From NCBI GenBank assembly GCA_015501585.1, contig JADNRY010000071.1, positions 186,001 through 250,000 on the forward strand: a stretch of DNA of 64,000 nucleotides, written 5' to 3'. The notes beneath the pieces were generated by a model. It had not been told where the DNA came from. It saw only the letters and a program-made list of their open reading frames with translations, and made no database searches. The translations under genes and the position numbers were made by a program. The number at the start of each line of letters is the position of its first letter. The first letter of the stretch is position 1. Shown here in pieces: positions 1 to 12,055 of this stretch. The DNA is from Rhodocollybia butyracea. Taxonomy: Eukaryota > Basidiomycota > Agaricomycetes > Agaricales > Omphalotaceae.

Positions 1-94
1 TTCGCAACCAGCTGACGACTGGTATTCCTGTGGCTTATTAAGTAGTAATGCTCTTGCATACCACTTACTTCCAAACAACCTCCCTCTTGCCACT

Positions 95-3082
95 ATGGAT
101 CAAATCAATGAAATTCGGGTACTGATGTTGTTGAAAGTCGTTGGGAACACTATTGAAGGTCTTCCTGTGAGTTTTGTGTTTACGATGATATTGTCATGAC
201 TTACCATTGTACCAATGTTTTACAGCCTGTAACACCCCTTGAACGGCCTGAAACCCCCTTTATTCCAACAAAATCCGAACCTACACCTGAAAATTCTATA
301 AACACACCTTCGGCAGCACAGCCAAAGGTTAAAACACCGGCAAAACCCTCAGTAAATGAGTGGACTTCGAAAAAGGGTAAAGAACGGATGCAGGCATGGG
401 ATTCGGTTTCGCTGTCCAGAGGTACTCTGTTGGGAAAGGAAAAGCGGAAGCGGGATGATTCCGACAATGAACCTTCTGAGTCCGAAGATGAGACAGGAGA
501 ACTGGAAAATGGTATCAGTATCATCGACGATCCCCAACCCAAAACTAGTGCAACACACCTGACAAAAAACAAAGGTGGTCACCCTTCCGATCCAACCCTT
601 GACAAATTAACAGTCCGTTGTTACCTCTCCAATAAACCAAGAAAGCACTTGTGGCGCTGTGTTGGATCTGGCTGTGAGTTTTTATTCCAGAAGCGGGCAA
701 TGGATCGTGTATGCAAGCATGTAAAAGGCTGTTCTCGTGTTCCGCAGGATCTTCAGCAACTCGCAGCATCAAAAATTCTGAAAAAAGCTCCATCCGTTGT
801 GCTGGAGGAGATACAGGATAGGGAAGCAAAGAAGGCACAAGTAGATGCCCAGCTTGCAGGAGACAGACCAGTTCTGGCGAGTTCATCTTCTGCTTTCTTC
901 AGCAAAGCTAAGGAGATTGGAAGGAAGGAACGACATGCACGAATAAGTCTAGCACTCACCAAGTTGTTCGCCGTTGCTGGACTCCTTATGTATCTCATCA
1001 GCAGAGATGAGTTTATTGAGTTACTCAATGCCGCTGACAGCTCCTATAATATTCCTACTTGCGATAAACTCAAGGATACCATGATTCCGGCTGAGCAGGA
1101 AGCAGTAAAGAAGAAGGTCTTGGAGCATTTACAAGAGGCGACAAATTTGACTATTTCTTTTGATGGAGGGACGACAAGAGGCCGGGAAGCATTCTGGACA
1201 GTTAGCGTCTCAGTTCCGGAGACTGGGCGAACATATATCATAGAGGCAAGAGAAGCAACCGGCGACTTGCACACAGCCGATTGGATTGAACAGTTGGTGG
1301 TCAGCGTAAGTGTATACACCTGTTTTGGCGCTTATATTGACAAGCTTAAAGATTATGGTTTCAATTGGTATTGAGCGCTTCTCTGGTGTTGTCAGCGATA
1401 GCACCGGAAACACACGACTCTCAAGAATAAAGATCGTCGAACGGTTCCCTACAATAATCAACCTACCCGACATATGCCATTGGTTTAGCTTGCTGTGTAA
1501 GGACATTGTCAAGATCGATTACTTCAAAACTGTAAGTTATGTTGCGTTGCAGCTTCACAGATTACTAAATTAATCGGATTAGGCCACTAAAGTAATGCGG
1601 GGTACCATTACTTTCTTTCACAAGTCCCACCCTGGTATTTCTCAGCTTGAGAGTGAGTGAAAGAAATTGGGTATTACTCGGGGTCTGGAAGCTATTGGAA
1701 AGACCCGCTTCTGTACTGTCATCCACTCAGCTCTTTCTGTTCAGCGATGTGCTCCTGCTATCAAGAATGTGGTTGCGAAAAATGAAGTTAACTTTGACGA
1801 GGTCAGCTATACAAATATCACCACTTAGTACCGACTTACATTCCATTGCAGGACCTTCAAGTATATTTTAAACCGCTGCCATCACAAAAGACCAGCAACT
1901 TTGAGTTTCAACTCTCTCAGATGATTGCCCTTGGACGTCCTATTGCTAAGGCCCTTCACTGTCTAGAATCAAACACCGCCAATGCATGCGATGTCTACAT
2001 GCTTGTACATGCGGTAATGTTTGAATTGGAGGAAATTCTCTTCGATGAATCAAATGAGTTCAAATCGGAGACTTGTGAAGAAGTCATTGGGATTATGAAT
2101 GCTTGTTATCGTCAACTCTTTGACCCAACTGCGCCTCGAAGTCTTGCAAGTTCCAAGGCATACCTTGCTTCCATGTATCTGAATCCAAGTATTTTATCAA
2201 GCTTATCATACTAGGCCAACAGCTAACAATATTTCAGATAATATTGCACCTACGGCCGATATCTTCAAGGAAGAAAACATCGAAAATCTACCCACAACAA
2301 TGCGCGGCATCCGCTATCCATCAATATTCAAAGAAGTCGCTACGTATCTCTTTGAGGTTGCCGTGAACGAGATCAATGCGGGACATCTCGAACAGTTTGC
2401 AAAGTACAAGGACCGGGCTTCAAAGTTTAAAAAAGATTTTATGGACGAACTTACAGCTTATGCACGACGCGAATATCCGTACAAGAATCCTTGCAATGAG
2501 TCCAAGCCTCAAGCTGTTCTACGGTGGTGGACAAACATTGAAGGATCCGAGTTGGCAACCATACTTCCTGTAAGCATAAGATTGTTCACCGTCTTTTCCG
2601 AATCTTATATTACTGTACAGCGCCTTTCCATCAAACTCTTTTCATTACGTGTAAACTCCATGGCAGAAGAGCGCTTGGTCTTGCTATTCACTTGGTACAC
2701 TCCGCCGGAGCGAAACCTCCTCAAAGTGGAAACTTTAACAGCTCTAGCACAGATAGCACAGTACTATCGAACCGAAAAGGTATCAAATTTCATTATTGAT
2801 TTAACTTATTCTAATTCAGTGAATTTACAGACAGCTCACGCGAAGAAAAGATCGACGATTCACTATCAACATGTGAAAAACACTTTCGTTGGCTCTACCA
2901 CAGATCCCGAAACCCACCGAGTGCTTCATGATGAGGAAGGGGGTGAATGGCTGGATGCAGAAGAAGACGAAAATAAGATTCAGATTACTCTATCTTTGAC
3001 CTTTGACCTTCCAGGGAGCTTTTGTGAACAAGGGGTCAGTGTTAGTGAAGAAGTTCCTTGCCGAAGACATGGAGCATGGTAA
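95..3082 (+). pseudogene. hAT transposase, interrupted by an in-frame stop
   Basis: The likely start is ATG at 95, with a first exon 95-166 joined to 226. Residues after about 150 hold a BED-like finger (WRCVGSGCEF ... CKHVKGC), then the hAT catalytic-core strand with FDGGTTRG (about 1160), the second core motif VVSDSTGNT (about 1388) after a short intron, and DICHWFSLLCKDI. The C-terminal hAT dimerisation region is visible at 2500-2760 (AVLRWWTNIEG, then SIKLFSLRVNSMAEER after a 50-bp intron). TGA at 1658-1660 lies in a frame that otherwise keeps homologous-looking sequence on both sides (HPGISQLESE, then KKLGITRGLEAIGKTRF), so I read it as a nonsense mutation, not an intron. The 3' end near 3082 is approximate; acidic residues continue to about 3170 in another frame. 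Confidence 0.75.
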
Positions 3083-3322
3083 ACCTGGAGGTTCTACTAC
3101 TGGTTCAGGATCATTGGTACAGGAGGACGATACAGATGAGCCAAGTAATGATTTTACACTAAGCTTCGACTAGAGAAGATCTATTTCTATCATTTAATGC
3201 TAGTAACATTTGTTAGAGTACAATACATGTACAGTAACATCCATTAGAACATGATGCGTGCGCACAGCGCGCGCCCGGAAAAATATAGAGTAGGATGTCA
3301 TCACGTGACAGGTTTGGAACAG

Positions 3323-3387
3323 TTCGCAACCTGTTCGCAACTACCCCTCTGCTAGGCTCCAGGTTTGACCCAGGTTGCGAACCCCTG
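3323..3387. repeat. hAT 3' terminal and subterminal repeats
   Basis: TTCGCAAC(C/T) occurs in direct order at 3323-3331 and 3334-3342 and inverted at 3372-3380 as part of the terminal repeat that ends CCCCTG at 3387. Short repeated subterminal motifs are usual transposase-binding sites in hAT elements; that role is inferred here. Confidence 0.6.
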
Positions 3388-6300
3388 AGGTAGTTATTCC
3401 CTCAACCCTATACTGGTAGTCGTACTCATGTGACATGTAAGCGCCCACAGCTCTTCTTCTGAATCTTCTCCCACTGGCACTACGTCTACAATGGGTTGGC
3501 ATACCGTTCCTAAAGGACCCAGGGCTTCTCAAATCCACCTTGACCGTTGATGTACTTACCTCTCAAGTCAAATATCTCTTCGAAGACTTAAATGCGCCTG
3601 GACTGGGAATCTCTTTAAAGAAGTTAGGGTATGGCGTTGGAAGCTATAGGCGCGAGAAGAAGCAAAAGGAACAAAATCAATGCGGAAAAACAAAAGGAGA
3701 GGGATGATATCCAGGTCAGTATCTATTTTTGTAAACTTGCATCTATCTAGAAATTTCACCACAAACTCGTCCAAAACAATGTCATGGCCCCAGACAAATT
3801 GCTGTTCATTCACAAGTTCTGGCCAAATGCGCTGGAAACCAAATACTGCTTAGCGTTCGGATTGGATGAACTTATATCCAGCACTCGAACGGGATTTATC
3901 AGAAGCCTTGCCTTTGCGGCGCTATTGGAGGTAACAGTACACATCCTAGTAAATATTCTATCTGCGACGTACTGTACCTCGACAACTGGCAATAGCTAAA
4001 GATTTCTTGTGTTCACGTTTGGCAGACCTGTTCCTCATGTGATCTCTTCTTTTTGGTGACTCCGACTCAGCAACAGCTTGTCTTTGCTTTTCTTCGCAAA
4101 CTATAGCCAGGCTACTTTTCGGTTTGCCAACACCAAAGCTCAGCGCTATTCTTTGATTTCAATGCAGCCATGCTATTGCCTCAACTTCTGTGATTCAAAA
4201 GAATCTGTCGCCTCCGCCAAAGATGCTTCCAAATTCCCTTAGCTCGTGTTCTTGCTCGAAGCACATTCATCCAACAATCTTTAATCAGCAGTTTTTGGAG
4301 AAGTCTCAATAGAGGGTGAGAAGTATGAGATTCGTTCCTTCCTTCCTCAAAATGTTACGACCTTCTAATATCAACTGAATGTTTGGAATCATCATAGTTT
4401 CCTGCGCTAGGCTTTGGATCGATATTTGGATCCGGTATCCATATATTCAGCCATGCCATTCAATTTTTCTTGCCACCAATTCGCTTGCCGACTTGAAATC
4501 GAAGCTAAAAGTCAATATGTGGAATGTTCTATGCTGGAAGTGCCCATGCAGATTCAAGGAATCGTCAGTGGAAGTCATGGTTGCGAGTGATGTTCGCTGA
4601 GACATAGGGTTACTACTGCTTCAACCGTTCGCTCTAAACATACTAGCGATGATTCAGGAAGAATGTAAAGTCCAATGCCTATCCTAAAATTTGGTATATC
4701 AATTGTCAACAGCTGTCTCATGATCCAACCTCATTGTCGAGACGCAAGGCTTGCTGTTAAAAGTACATTTGCAAATTATCCACACTTTCTTCAACTTTCA
4801 GAGCCTGAGCTACACCCAAACATTTCACTGCATTCTACCTCTCGCCAGCGTAAAAGCATTCAACACAGAGCTCCAGGAGGAAGAGTAACACATCTACAGG
4901 GTTGAAGGGATTAGTGAATCAGTACATTTCATAATTCCATCCTTACGTGACACCACCAGTCGTGGGGCAACAAGTTTCGCCTTCAGGACCTGTATAAGGA
5001 TAAGTATGGACGGGAGTCCATAAAAACACAGACTTACACTGGAAGCAAGATGAGCCATATGGGGTGAGCCTTCAATCTAGTTGCCATGGCAAAAAAAAAA
5101 GTAGCAAGGGTACTTATGCCATCGCCGCCTGGGGCAACGGGAAGACAGTTAACACACTTGTAAAGACAACGGCGGAAGTACAACTAACATATTCCAGAGG
5201 CTTCGACCATAGCAAAAGTTTGCATGAGGAGGCCCAGTGCAGAAGTATTTCAAGTACATTTTGACTCAAGATGTCAAGTTGATACTAGAATTCCACAAGG
5301 TAAGATTTGCTTAGAAATCCTTACAATGAAAGTAGACCTGGTCTGGAAGAAGCTCAGTCAAAGGTATCCCTTTATATACCCCCTCATTATTCCAGCAGGT
5401 GAAGAGTTCCCATCTAGCTGGAGCAGGCTGCATTCAAAACATTATAAGCCCACCGTAACTCGAACGGCTATACGGCTACTTGGAAAGGCTCACTGCGGAC
5501 TTGCTACTACCGACGTTCCTCATGAGGATTATTGAATTCTGCTACAGATGTAGCATATGGAATCAGGAATATACCGCTTAGGTCACACCTGGACCGAGAG
5601 TCTATATACACCATTACACAGGACATAACCCACCTCATTTTGGCTCAACCTCATCAATGCTTGGGTAGGGGTAGAACGGTGGTCCATGTGAGCAGCCAAG
5701 AGTACGGGAAATGTAAATGTCATGCTCTAGGCATATACGGACTGCCGACGCTTCCCGCTTACAGTTACATAACCCGCTCCCGCCGCATTTCCGGTTCCGA
5801 TACACTTCCGCTTTGCTTCTGTCTTACTTTTTCCTTCACTGGACACTTTCTATGAACCCGCTGATCCATTCCCAATCATTCTTACAATCGTACATATGCT
5901 TTATGCCCATCCTGCCGCTTCCGTTTATATCCATCATTGTCTTTTCATCCCTTGTACTTCTTTTGGCTGTTCTTGTCTTTTCTTGCTACTCTGGTCCTTG
6001 AGTACCCTTTATATAGTTCCGTACCATGTCAAGTACAGTAGATTGGAAATATTGCTTAACCCCTTGACTTGTGTGCTCTTGTGTGTTCTGGTTTCTCGCT
6101 TTATCTGTTTCTTTAACTCTGTTTCTTCACTCCATCATTTTCACAACCTCTGCAATCTACTATCATCTATTTGGTTCCGCTCTGTTTGTGCTGCATCAGG
6201 TCAGCTACCGCTTGACCCTCCGCTTGGCTACTTGTGCACACCAAGGGTTCCCACGCCTGACCTTTTTGGACCTTTTCTGACCGATTATGACCGATCGACC

Positions 6301-6860
6301 TTTCTGAGACCGAAAGGACCGATCAGTCATGTGAACATATAAACGCCCATGCAACTCGTTCCAATGGCAGCTTTCAGCTCAATAAAGCCTTGGGAAACTG
6401 GTTTTTGGGATGTTAGCTAAGTAATACTCTCACTAAATGGACATTTTAGCTCCGAAATTCAGAGAAATGCAACAAAAATAAACACGGAACATGCTCAAAG
6501 CTTATCTGACCAGCCTACTGACCTTAATAACTTGCATAAACATATATTCTTAGCTTCCTGCGTTAGCGCAAATTTATACACGTTTAGGCTATGATTTTGC
6601 GAGGTTTTTATATAGTACATACTGCAAGCTACAGGCCTGAAGGATATTGTCACTGATTTGTCAGCACTATTTGTAATTACTGTAAAGTACCACTTATGGG
6701 TTGTTTGTGTACTTACAATGCCAGAGGCAAAATTTTTTAAAGTTTGACTCTCAGAAATAGAGAATCAGAGCAATATTTAGGCATTGCACACTTGGGAATT
6801 GAAACCCTGGCTCGGCGCAACCGACATTTGGGTTATATGCCCAAGCTGACCCTTGGCCAA
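3388..6860. other. Gene-poor stretch, no supported gene
   Basis: I saw no reading frame with family motifs on either strand. Most frames are under 110 codons and lack splice-joined partners. 5720-6360 is pyrimidine-rich on the plus strand and encodes only low-complexity hydrophobic frames. Near 6240-6330 the motif GACCGAT recurs several times. Some stretches (for example 4020-4280 read on the minus strand) look like decayed coding sequence, but I cannot name a family. Confidence 0.4.
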
Positions 6861-6890
6861 GGTCTGGCAGCGCCTTCGGTGCGCCAGACC
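6861..6890. repeat. Short GC-rich inverted repeat (hairpin)
   Basis: GGTCTGGC at 6861-6868 pairs with GCCAGACC at 6883-6890. The inner bases GCGCC and GGTGC extend the stem with one mismatch around a TTC loop. It lies in gene-poor DNA ahead of an LTR-like block; no function is evident. Confidence 0.5.
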
Positions 6891-7052
6891 CTCGGCGTAA
6901 GCAATTTTTCTTCCGCTTCCACTCATATCGCTATCAAAGCTGCTTGCACTTAGTGGGTCCTACCCTTCGAGTCGGAAACTCATCTACTCTTAGGCTTACT
7001 CGCCGAGTTCATTCTATTGCCTGTACGGACCTGCCGTCCTTACATTAGTCCC

Positions 7053-7766
7053 TGTGACAGATATATATCTTATATACTGCCCTTAGCACTCATCTACCAG
7101 ATACACTTTACTTGTATTAGATAATCACAATTTAACTTGACTTGATACTTCTCCATTCTATTTCTCTCGGCTGAGCAATACCTTTTGGCTTCCCCTTTGA
7201 CGGGTCACTCGACGCCCACACAGCGATACAGGTCCCCTTCGACAGGTTACCCAACGCTCAGCCAGCAATACAGCTCCTACTCGAGGGGATACTCGACCCG
7301 CAGCCGGGGTCACAGGCATCATACTATTTATACTTGCCTTACAGCCTCATTCCACTCGATTTACTTCCATTCGGCCTATGGGATTTTCTATTATTATACA
7401 ACCGCTTCACAGTCCCTTGGATGATCCCGACATGAGTCTTACATCCCATAGGCACTTTGGAACCATTCTACACTCACATCCTTTCACATCTCAAACCAAC
7501 TTTCCCAGTTCGGCTGAATGACAGCAGTACGGAGCGTATCCACACTTTGGTTTCCAGGTTTGTAACCCGCTGTAACACTTCCGTGGGTCGATCCATTGAC
7601 CTCGCGGAAAAATGGAACTAGCGGGGCTCACACCCGCGCCTGCCGTGCTAACTACTACACTATAGTCCCGTGTTACCGTAGTGTTTTCTAGGGACTAATG
7701 CCCAGAGTAGCCGGGTTAACACCTAACCCTGAGGATCTATCAACGGCCGGACTACGGGCCGTTACA
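7053..7766. mobile_element. Possible solo LTR containing a tRNA-like remnant
   Basis: The block begins TGTGACAG and ends GTTACA, the short inverted ends common in fungal Gypsy-type LTRs, and it has a TA-rich promoter-like run at about 7061-7078. Flanking five-base target copies do not match (gtccc and cctgc), so the borders are uncertain. On the minus strand about 7616-7672 looks like part of a tRNA: an A-box-like TAGTGTAGTAGTTAGC and a stem GCGGG/CCCGC around a seven-base loop. The anticodon arm is missing. It could be a chance likeness or a tRNA-derived piece. Confidence 0.3.
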
Positions 7767-8526
7767 CCTGCGCTTGAAGGATTCCGCCTAGATCCTTACA
7801 GTAAATACTAAGTATACATTAGGTACAGTGGGATTCAATTGTTTGTAAAAAAGAATAAAGACTATTAGTTATGTATTGTTCTCAGGCTTAAGAGTTCTTG
7901 GAGGTTTCATGTTAGTCGACGCACCTCATAGAGGGTTTGGTTACCAAGCTAGGGATAGGTGTATTGGATGTGAAAGGAACCTCTGTCGAAGATGTATAGA
8001 GGGCTTTACACAGTGCTTCGGTACATGATGTTCATCTCATGATTCGATAGCTCATCAAGCTACAAGACCAGGACACCATGATGCAAATACTCGAAGATCT
8101 GCATTATCAGCCTGGAATGCATTGTAGTGTGCGGGTTTCATTCTTCGGATCTTGGGGGGTCATGTTTTGGATGGATTTATGGGTAACTTGATCGAAGGTG
8201 GAAGAATTATGCGCGGGTGAACATTCATGGTGAGCTAGTAATACTGGCAACCAAAAAAGTGTGTTCGGCATCATACTCTGTTGAGAACGAAACGGCTGCA
8301 TTAATTGGTAGCTACAAATAGATATACCTGGAACACAAAGGTTAATGCTAAAAGTGCGTTGACCTTCGAGTCCATAGTAAGCTACATTGTATATAATCTA
8401 ATATACCATATGAGTTCGTAGTCTCCAACATACTCTAGGTTATCTGAACTTTGCTCTATATTTGGAACAAATTCAGGAAGATCTCGATATCATTACCGAT
8501 CATGAGGGACGTGAAGTTCAAAAAAA
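7767..8526. other. Intergenic DNA, nothing recognised
   Basis: Only short frames without motifs are present between the LTR-like block and the MITE. Confidence 0.4.
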
Positions 8527-9221
8527 CACTGCGCCAGCGTCAAAAAATATCGGGCGAAATTATCGCCGAAAGTATTGTTGTAATTACTTACCTTTTTCAA
8601 TAAGAATTACGGTTGAAAAATCTTATGAAAAATACATTGTAATTGATTGTCTTTTTCTTTTGAAATTTCGCCGGTAATCTATTGTATATTTCGCTCGAAA
8701 AAGGCAATGAGATTACTTATCTATTTCCCTCGTGATTAATTAAAAATTTCGAGCGAAATTTTTACAAGGTAATAACTGGAAGTTCGGTCATGTGATCTGT
8801 ATTGGACAACACTTCCTGTCTTTGAACGCGACTTACGGGATACTGTATATGTATGGCCGTGCCAGTTGTCAGAACAAAACTCCAGACATAAAATAACTAC
8901 ACCTCCATCCAGTTCTGCCCTCATATCCGCCTAAAGTATTGTCAGATGTACATCACATGACCAAACTTCCAGTTATTACCTTGTAAAAATTTCGCTCGAA
9001 ATTTTTAATTAATCACGAGGGAAATAGATAAGTAATCTCATTGCCTTTTTCGAGCGAAATATACAATTGATTACCGGCGAAATTTCAAAAGAAAAAGACA
9101 ATCAATTACAATGTATTTTTCATAAGATTTTTCAACCGTAATTCTTATTGAAAAAGGTAAGTAATTACAACAATACTTTCGGCGATAATTTCGCCCGATA
9201 TTTTTTGACGCTGGCGTAGTG
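8527..9221. mobile_element. CACTA-type MITE with 270-bp terminal inverted repeats
   Basis: The left arm 8527-8796 and right arm 8952-9221 are inverted copies of the same length (270 bp), nearly identical by eye, around a 155-bp unrelated centre (8797-8951). The left end starts CACTGCGCCAGCG and the right end, read inward, CACTACGCCAGCG. The flanks carry the same three bases, AAA at 8524-8526 and AAA at 9222-9224. CACTA/G ends with a 3-bp target duplication are the hallmark of the CACTA (EnSpm) superfamily. Repeated CGAAA/TTTCG motifs inside the arms (for example TTTCGAGCGAAA near 8745) resemble the subterminal repeats of that group. No transposase is encoded, so it would need to be moved by a relative elsewhere in the genome. 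Confidence 0.85.
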
Positions 9222-9682
9222 AAAGAGAATTCACGTGCCAACTAACCCCTAAGGGATCACGGAAAACTATTTACGGGCCTCCGCTCAGAGCTATGAACTT
9301 TTGATGTACTTGTGGCTTCTTCGATAGGATCAACGGTTTTCGGTCGCACATACGCTATAATCAGACAGAGATTTTGCCAAAATCGTGAGTCTTTGCGCGT
9401 CGATTCATATTGGCGATGTCCGACATAGCATTTTTCATCTAGATTCTAAAGGCCCCTTCGACCACGGGCATCACTCACTGGAAGTTATTTGACTTGTACT
9501 ATGGCTGGTCGATCACTAGATATACATTTCTTATGATGAATTTAGCAGCTTATAGAACTACGAACAAGTTTAGCTCCTGCCCTTATATATGAAAGCCCCC
9601 TTTGAGCCTTCCTTCTTGAATCTCATCACTAATTCCACTTGAAATTTTACCTCCCTTGCGTGTAATACTACTCTGCCCGATA
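9222..9682. promoter_or_regulatory. Upstream region with TATA box of the next gene
   Basis: TATATAT at 9584-9590 lies 93 bases before the chosen ATG at 9683, a normal spacing for a fungal core promoter. No other element is recognised in 9222-9580. Confidence 0.4.
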
Positions 9683-10963
9683 ATGGCGTTTGGTGCAGAT
9701 GAGGTATGTGCTGGAGAACAATTACTCAGCTCTAAGTATTGATGTAGCTTTCGTCTTGTCCAGTCCAAACTTGTGTCAATCTTTATTCAAACTTTGCTGT
9801 ATGGTATGCTCACATTAGTGTTACTTGAATTGTTTGACTTAGTGTCTAGGCGCATATACTGTTGTTTTCGGGCTCACAATATGGATCCTCATTTGGCGAC
9901 GTCCTCCTGGTCGAAAGATCAACCAGTTAATGCTCTGGAGTTCGCTTATCATGTTTTGTTTGGCAACAATGGTATGTTTATCTGGTGATGTTTCTTCTCC
10001 TGGACTTTATTCAGTCAAACTTTGAATATGTATTAGCATATTGGAGTTAACTACGCCCGCGTCTTCAAGGCCTTCATCATATTCAGGAACGCCAAAGGAG
10101 GGCCCGCCGTTTTTTTCAATACCTTGTCCAACTTTACCCAGGTTTTTGGAAGCGCGATCTATGTTGCGCAGACGTTGGTAGGGGATAGCGTCATAGTGCG
10201 TGCATGATTACACTTCTACGGCTTCCCATGTTACTAATTTCACATGCAGCTCATAAGATGTTATATTGTCTGGGGAAACCGCTGGACAGTCGTTGCTTTA
10301 CCATTCCTACTTTTAGTAGGCAGTACAAGTGTGTATTACTGGTCAAGTTGCTTGTCTTGCTCTCATTTTATTTATAGCTGCTGGCATTGGCCTGTTAAAT
10401 ACGTTTGCGCACATTGGTGTTGCTGAAATCTTTACACCACAATTGTCTCCGTGGATTGTTTCGTTCTTCTCCCTCACACTTGCAACAAACAGCATTTGTA
10501 CTGGTATGTTCTCATGTTTTATCTACATGTCAACACCATCCTAATACCTACCATAGCGCTCGTTGCATACCGGATCTGGGACATCAACCGCTTGGTGATT
10601 AATTTTTACAACCACAGCTGGAGTCCGGCAATAGTGCTTGTCATCGAGTCCGGAGCGATCTACTCTGCCACGCTCCTGAGTCTCCTCATCTTGTACAAGA
10701 TTGAATCCTGGTTCCAATACGTTCTCCTGGATGCGGTAAATTAATTAAACACGTCAGGGGTTTTCATTGCTAACCTGATCTTTCCATAGATATCTCCTAT
10801 CGTCGTGAGTAAGGTACTCTAGTAGAGCGGCTGGTGACTAATGAACTAGCAGGGACTTGTGTTTTCCATGATCACTGTTCGCATTGCACTTGGTCTCACA
10901 AGTCCCATAGGAGAAACTCACCACATGCCAGTGCACTGGGATTCCATTATTCTTAAAGAATGA
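9683..10963 (+). CDS. Seven-helix integral membrane protein of an Agaricomycete-expanded family
   Basis: Nine exons join to a 283-residue protein: 9683-9703, 9764-9803, 9850-9971, 10037-10195, 10250-10328, 10378-10503, 10557-10735, 10790-10804, 10853-10963. The spliced length is a multiple of three and each join restores family sequence. The start MAFGADE is followed by about seven hydrophobic helices, with RCYIVWGNRW after the third, SFFSLTLATNSICT, a helix with ESGAIYSATLLSLLIL, and the closing PIVGLVFSMITVRIALG motif. This family occurs in dozens of copies per genome in mushroom fungi; its function is unknown, though receptor-like topology has been suggested. The tail (PVHWDSIILKE) is short and hydrophilic. 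Function beyond membrane location cannot be inferred. Confidence 0.88.
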
Positions 10964-12055
10964 ATGTTGCCTACACAAAGTGATGAGTCTGTCTAGACAG
11001 GTCATTGCACATTCTTCCATAATCTAGTACCAACCTTATGGAAGCGTCCTATGGATAGGATGAACACTCACAGACAAACACTTCAAAGGAACCTTGTAGT
11101 ATTCGGCGATACGTCGAGATCATACAATAAAATGATCAAGGTAAAAGTAAAAGAAAGAGAGAGAGCCGAAAAAGTCAAGAAAAAGTCAGAGTGTAGCTTT
11201 AAAATACCATGTATTTAAAGTAATAATGTGACTAGCATGTGATCGTCAAGTAATTAACGCGTTTACACCTTTGAAGTTCAAAATTGTTCGGAGTTCGGTT
11301 ATATATAGGGATTTCTTAGGGATTTCAACCTTACATCCCAGGCTTTGCACTTCATCATGATCAGCACGATCAATCTTTTTTGTCAAGTCCGAACACAATC
11401 TGATTCTGTCGGTAAACTTGTCAAAGTACTTAATTGAGGGTGGCTGCAAGCCCCAGTGAAAACCCGCATTGGGAAGGGCCGAGATGATATGAGCAGTATA
11501 GCCAAAACTCACCTTCAAGAGCCATTCAATCAGCAAAACGTGGGTGAGCTTGAGCCGCTGTCAGGCCGTTTCCAGGCTCCCAGCGGCCAGCGCTGTACAG
11601 TGCCGGAAAGCGGCTTCCCGTTTTGCTGATAAGCTCCCTCTGTTCTATCATTTCGTTTGTTGGTAGAAATTAATGCAAAATCCTGGCAAAATCTAGCCGC
11701 GCTGGCTCAGCTGGCTTTAGGTGATGAGCTGGCACTGGAGGTGATGCACAAACAATGTTTTTGAGCATGTCCGAAGTATGAGAAGCGGAGGAAATTGGTA
11801 TGTAATCCTTTTGAATAGATTGAAACAGTCGTGAGGATGAGGAGGAACCAAGCTGCCGCTGGACGTAACAAAGCTTGACACAGCTTCTAGGAAGTAAGAC
11901 TCATGTGCGGTGATGGTGAATGACTGAACTAGCCGGAAGATTTTGTAGAAACCTAGTGTGAGTTGCTGCATTTTGTAGAGGCGAGGGTGTCGAAAATGTG
12001 ATCCCAGTTCAAGAGATGTAATTACTACACAGCACTTGCACGAGTTCCAGATGCA
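10964..12055. other. Intergenic region with one weak minus-strand frame
   Basis: On the minus strand 11246-11536 holds a 96-codon frame (ending ELRTILNFKGVNALIT) that starts with a non-ATG codon and runs into the foldback repeat at 11529. It could be the 3' end of a gene broken by that repeat, but no family is recognised. Around 11150-11170 there is a purine run (aaagaaagagagagagag). Confidence 0.35.
11529..11630. repeat. 102-bp foldback repeat
   Basis: ATCAGCAAAACG at 11529-11540 pairs exactly with CGTTTTGCTGAT at 11619-11630. Inside, AGCCGCT and AGCGGCT also pair. The GC-rich centre differs from the AT-rich flanks. This could be a very small MITE, but no target duplication is clear. Confidence 0.5.

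Larger units (their letters stand above)
1..3387 (+). mobile_element. hAT-superfamily DNA transposon, 5' tip cut off by window edge
   Basis: The 3' end is a terminal inverted repeat ending at 3387; read on the minus strand it begins CAGGGGTTCGCAACC. The first nine bases of the window, TTCGCAACC, are the same as bases 7-15 of that repeat, so the window opens inside the 5' inverted repeat and only about six bases are missing. CAGGG-type ends and an 8-bp target duplication are known for hAT elements; the predicted 3' target copy is 3388-3395 (aggtagtt). The element is about 3.39 kb and carries one transposase gene with a BED-type zinc finger and the hAT C-terminal dimerisation region. It is probably inactive because of the in-frame stop described in the transposase entry. 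Confidence 0.85.

Noticed and set aside
5717..6342. Plus-strand frames with hydrophobic, helix-like sequence
   Set aside because: They come from a pyrimidine-rich stretch; such DNA gives Leu/Phe/Ser-rich frames by composition. No family match and no splice partners.
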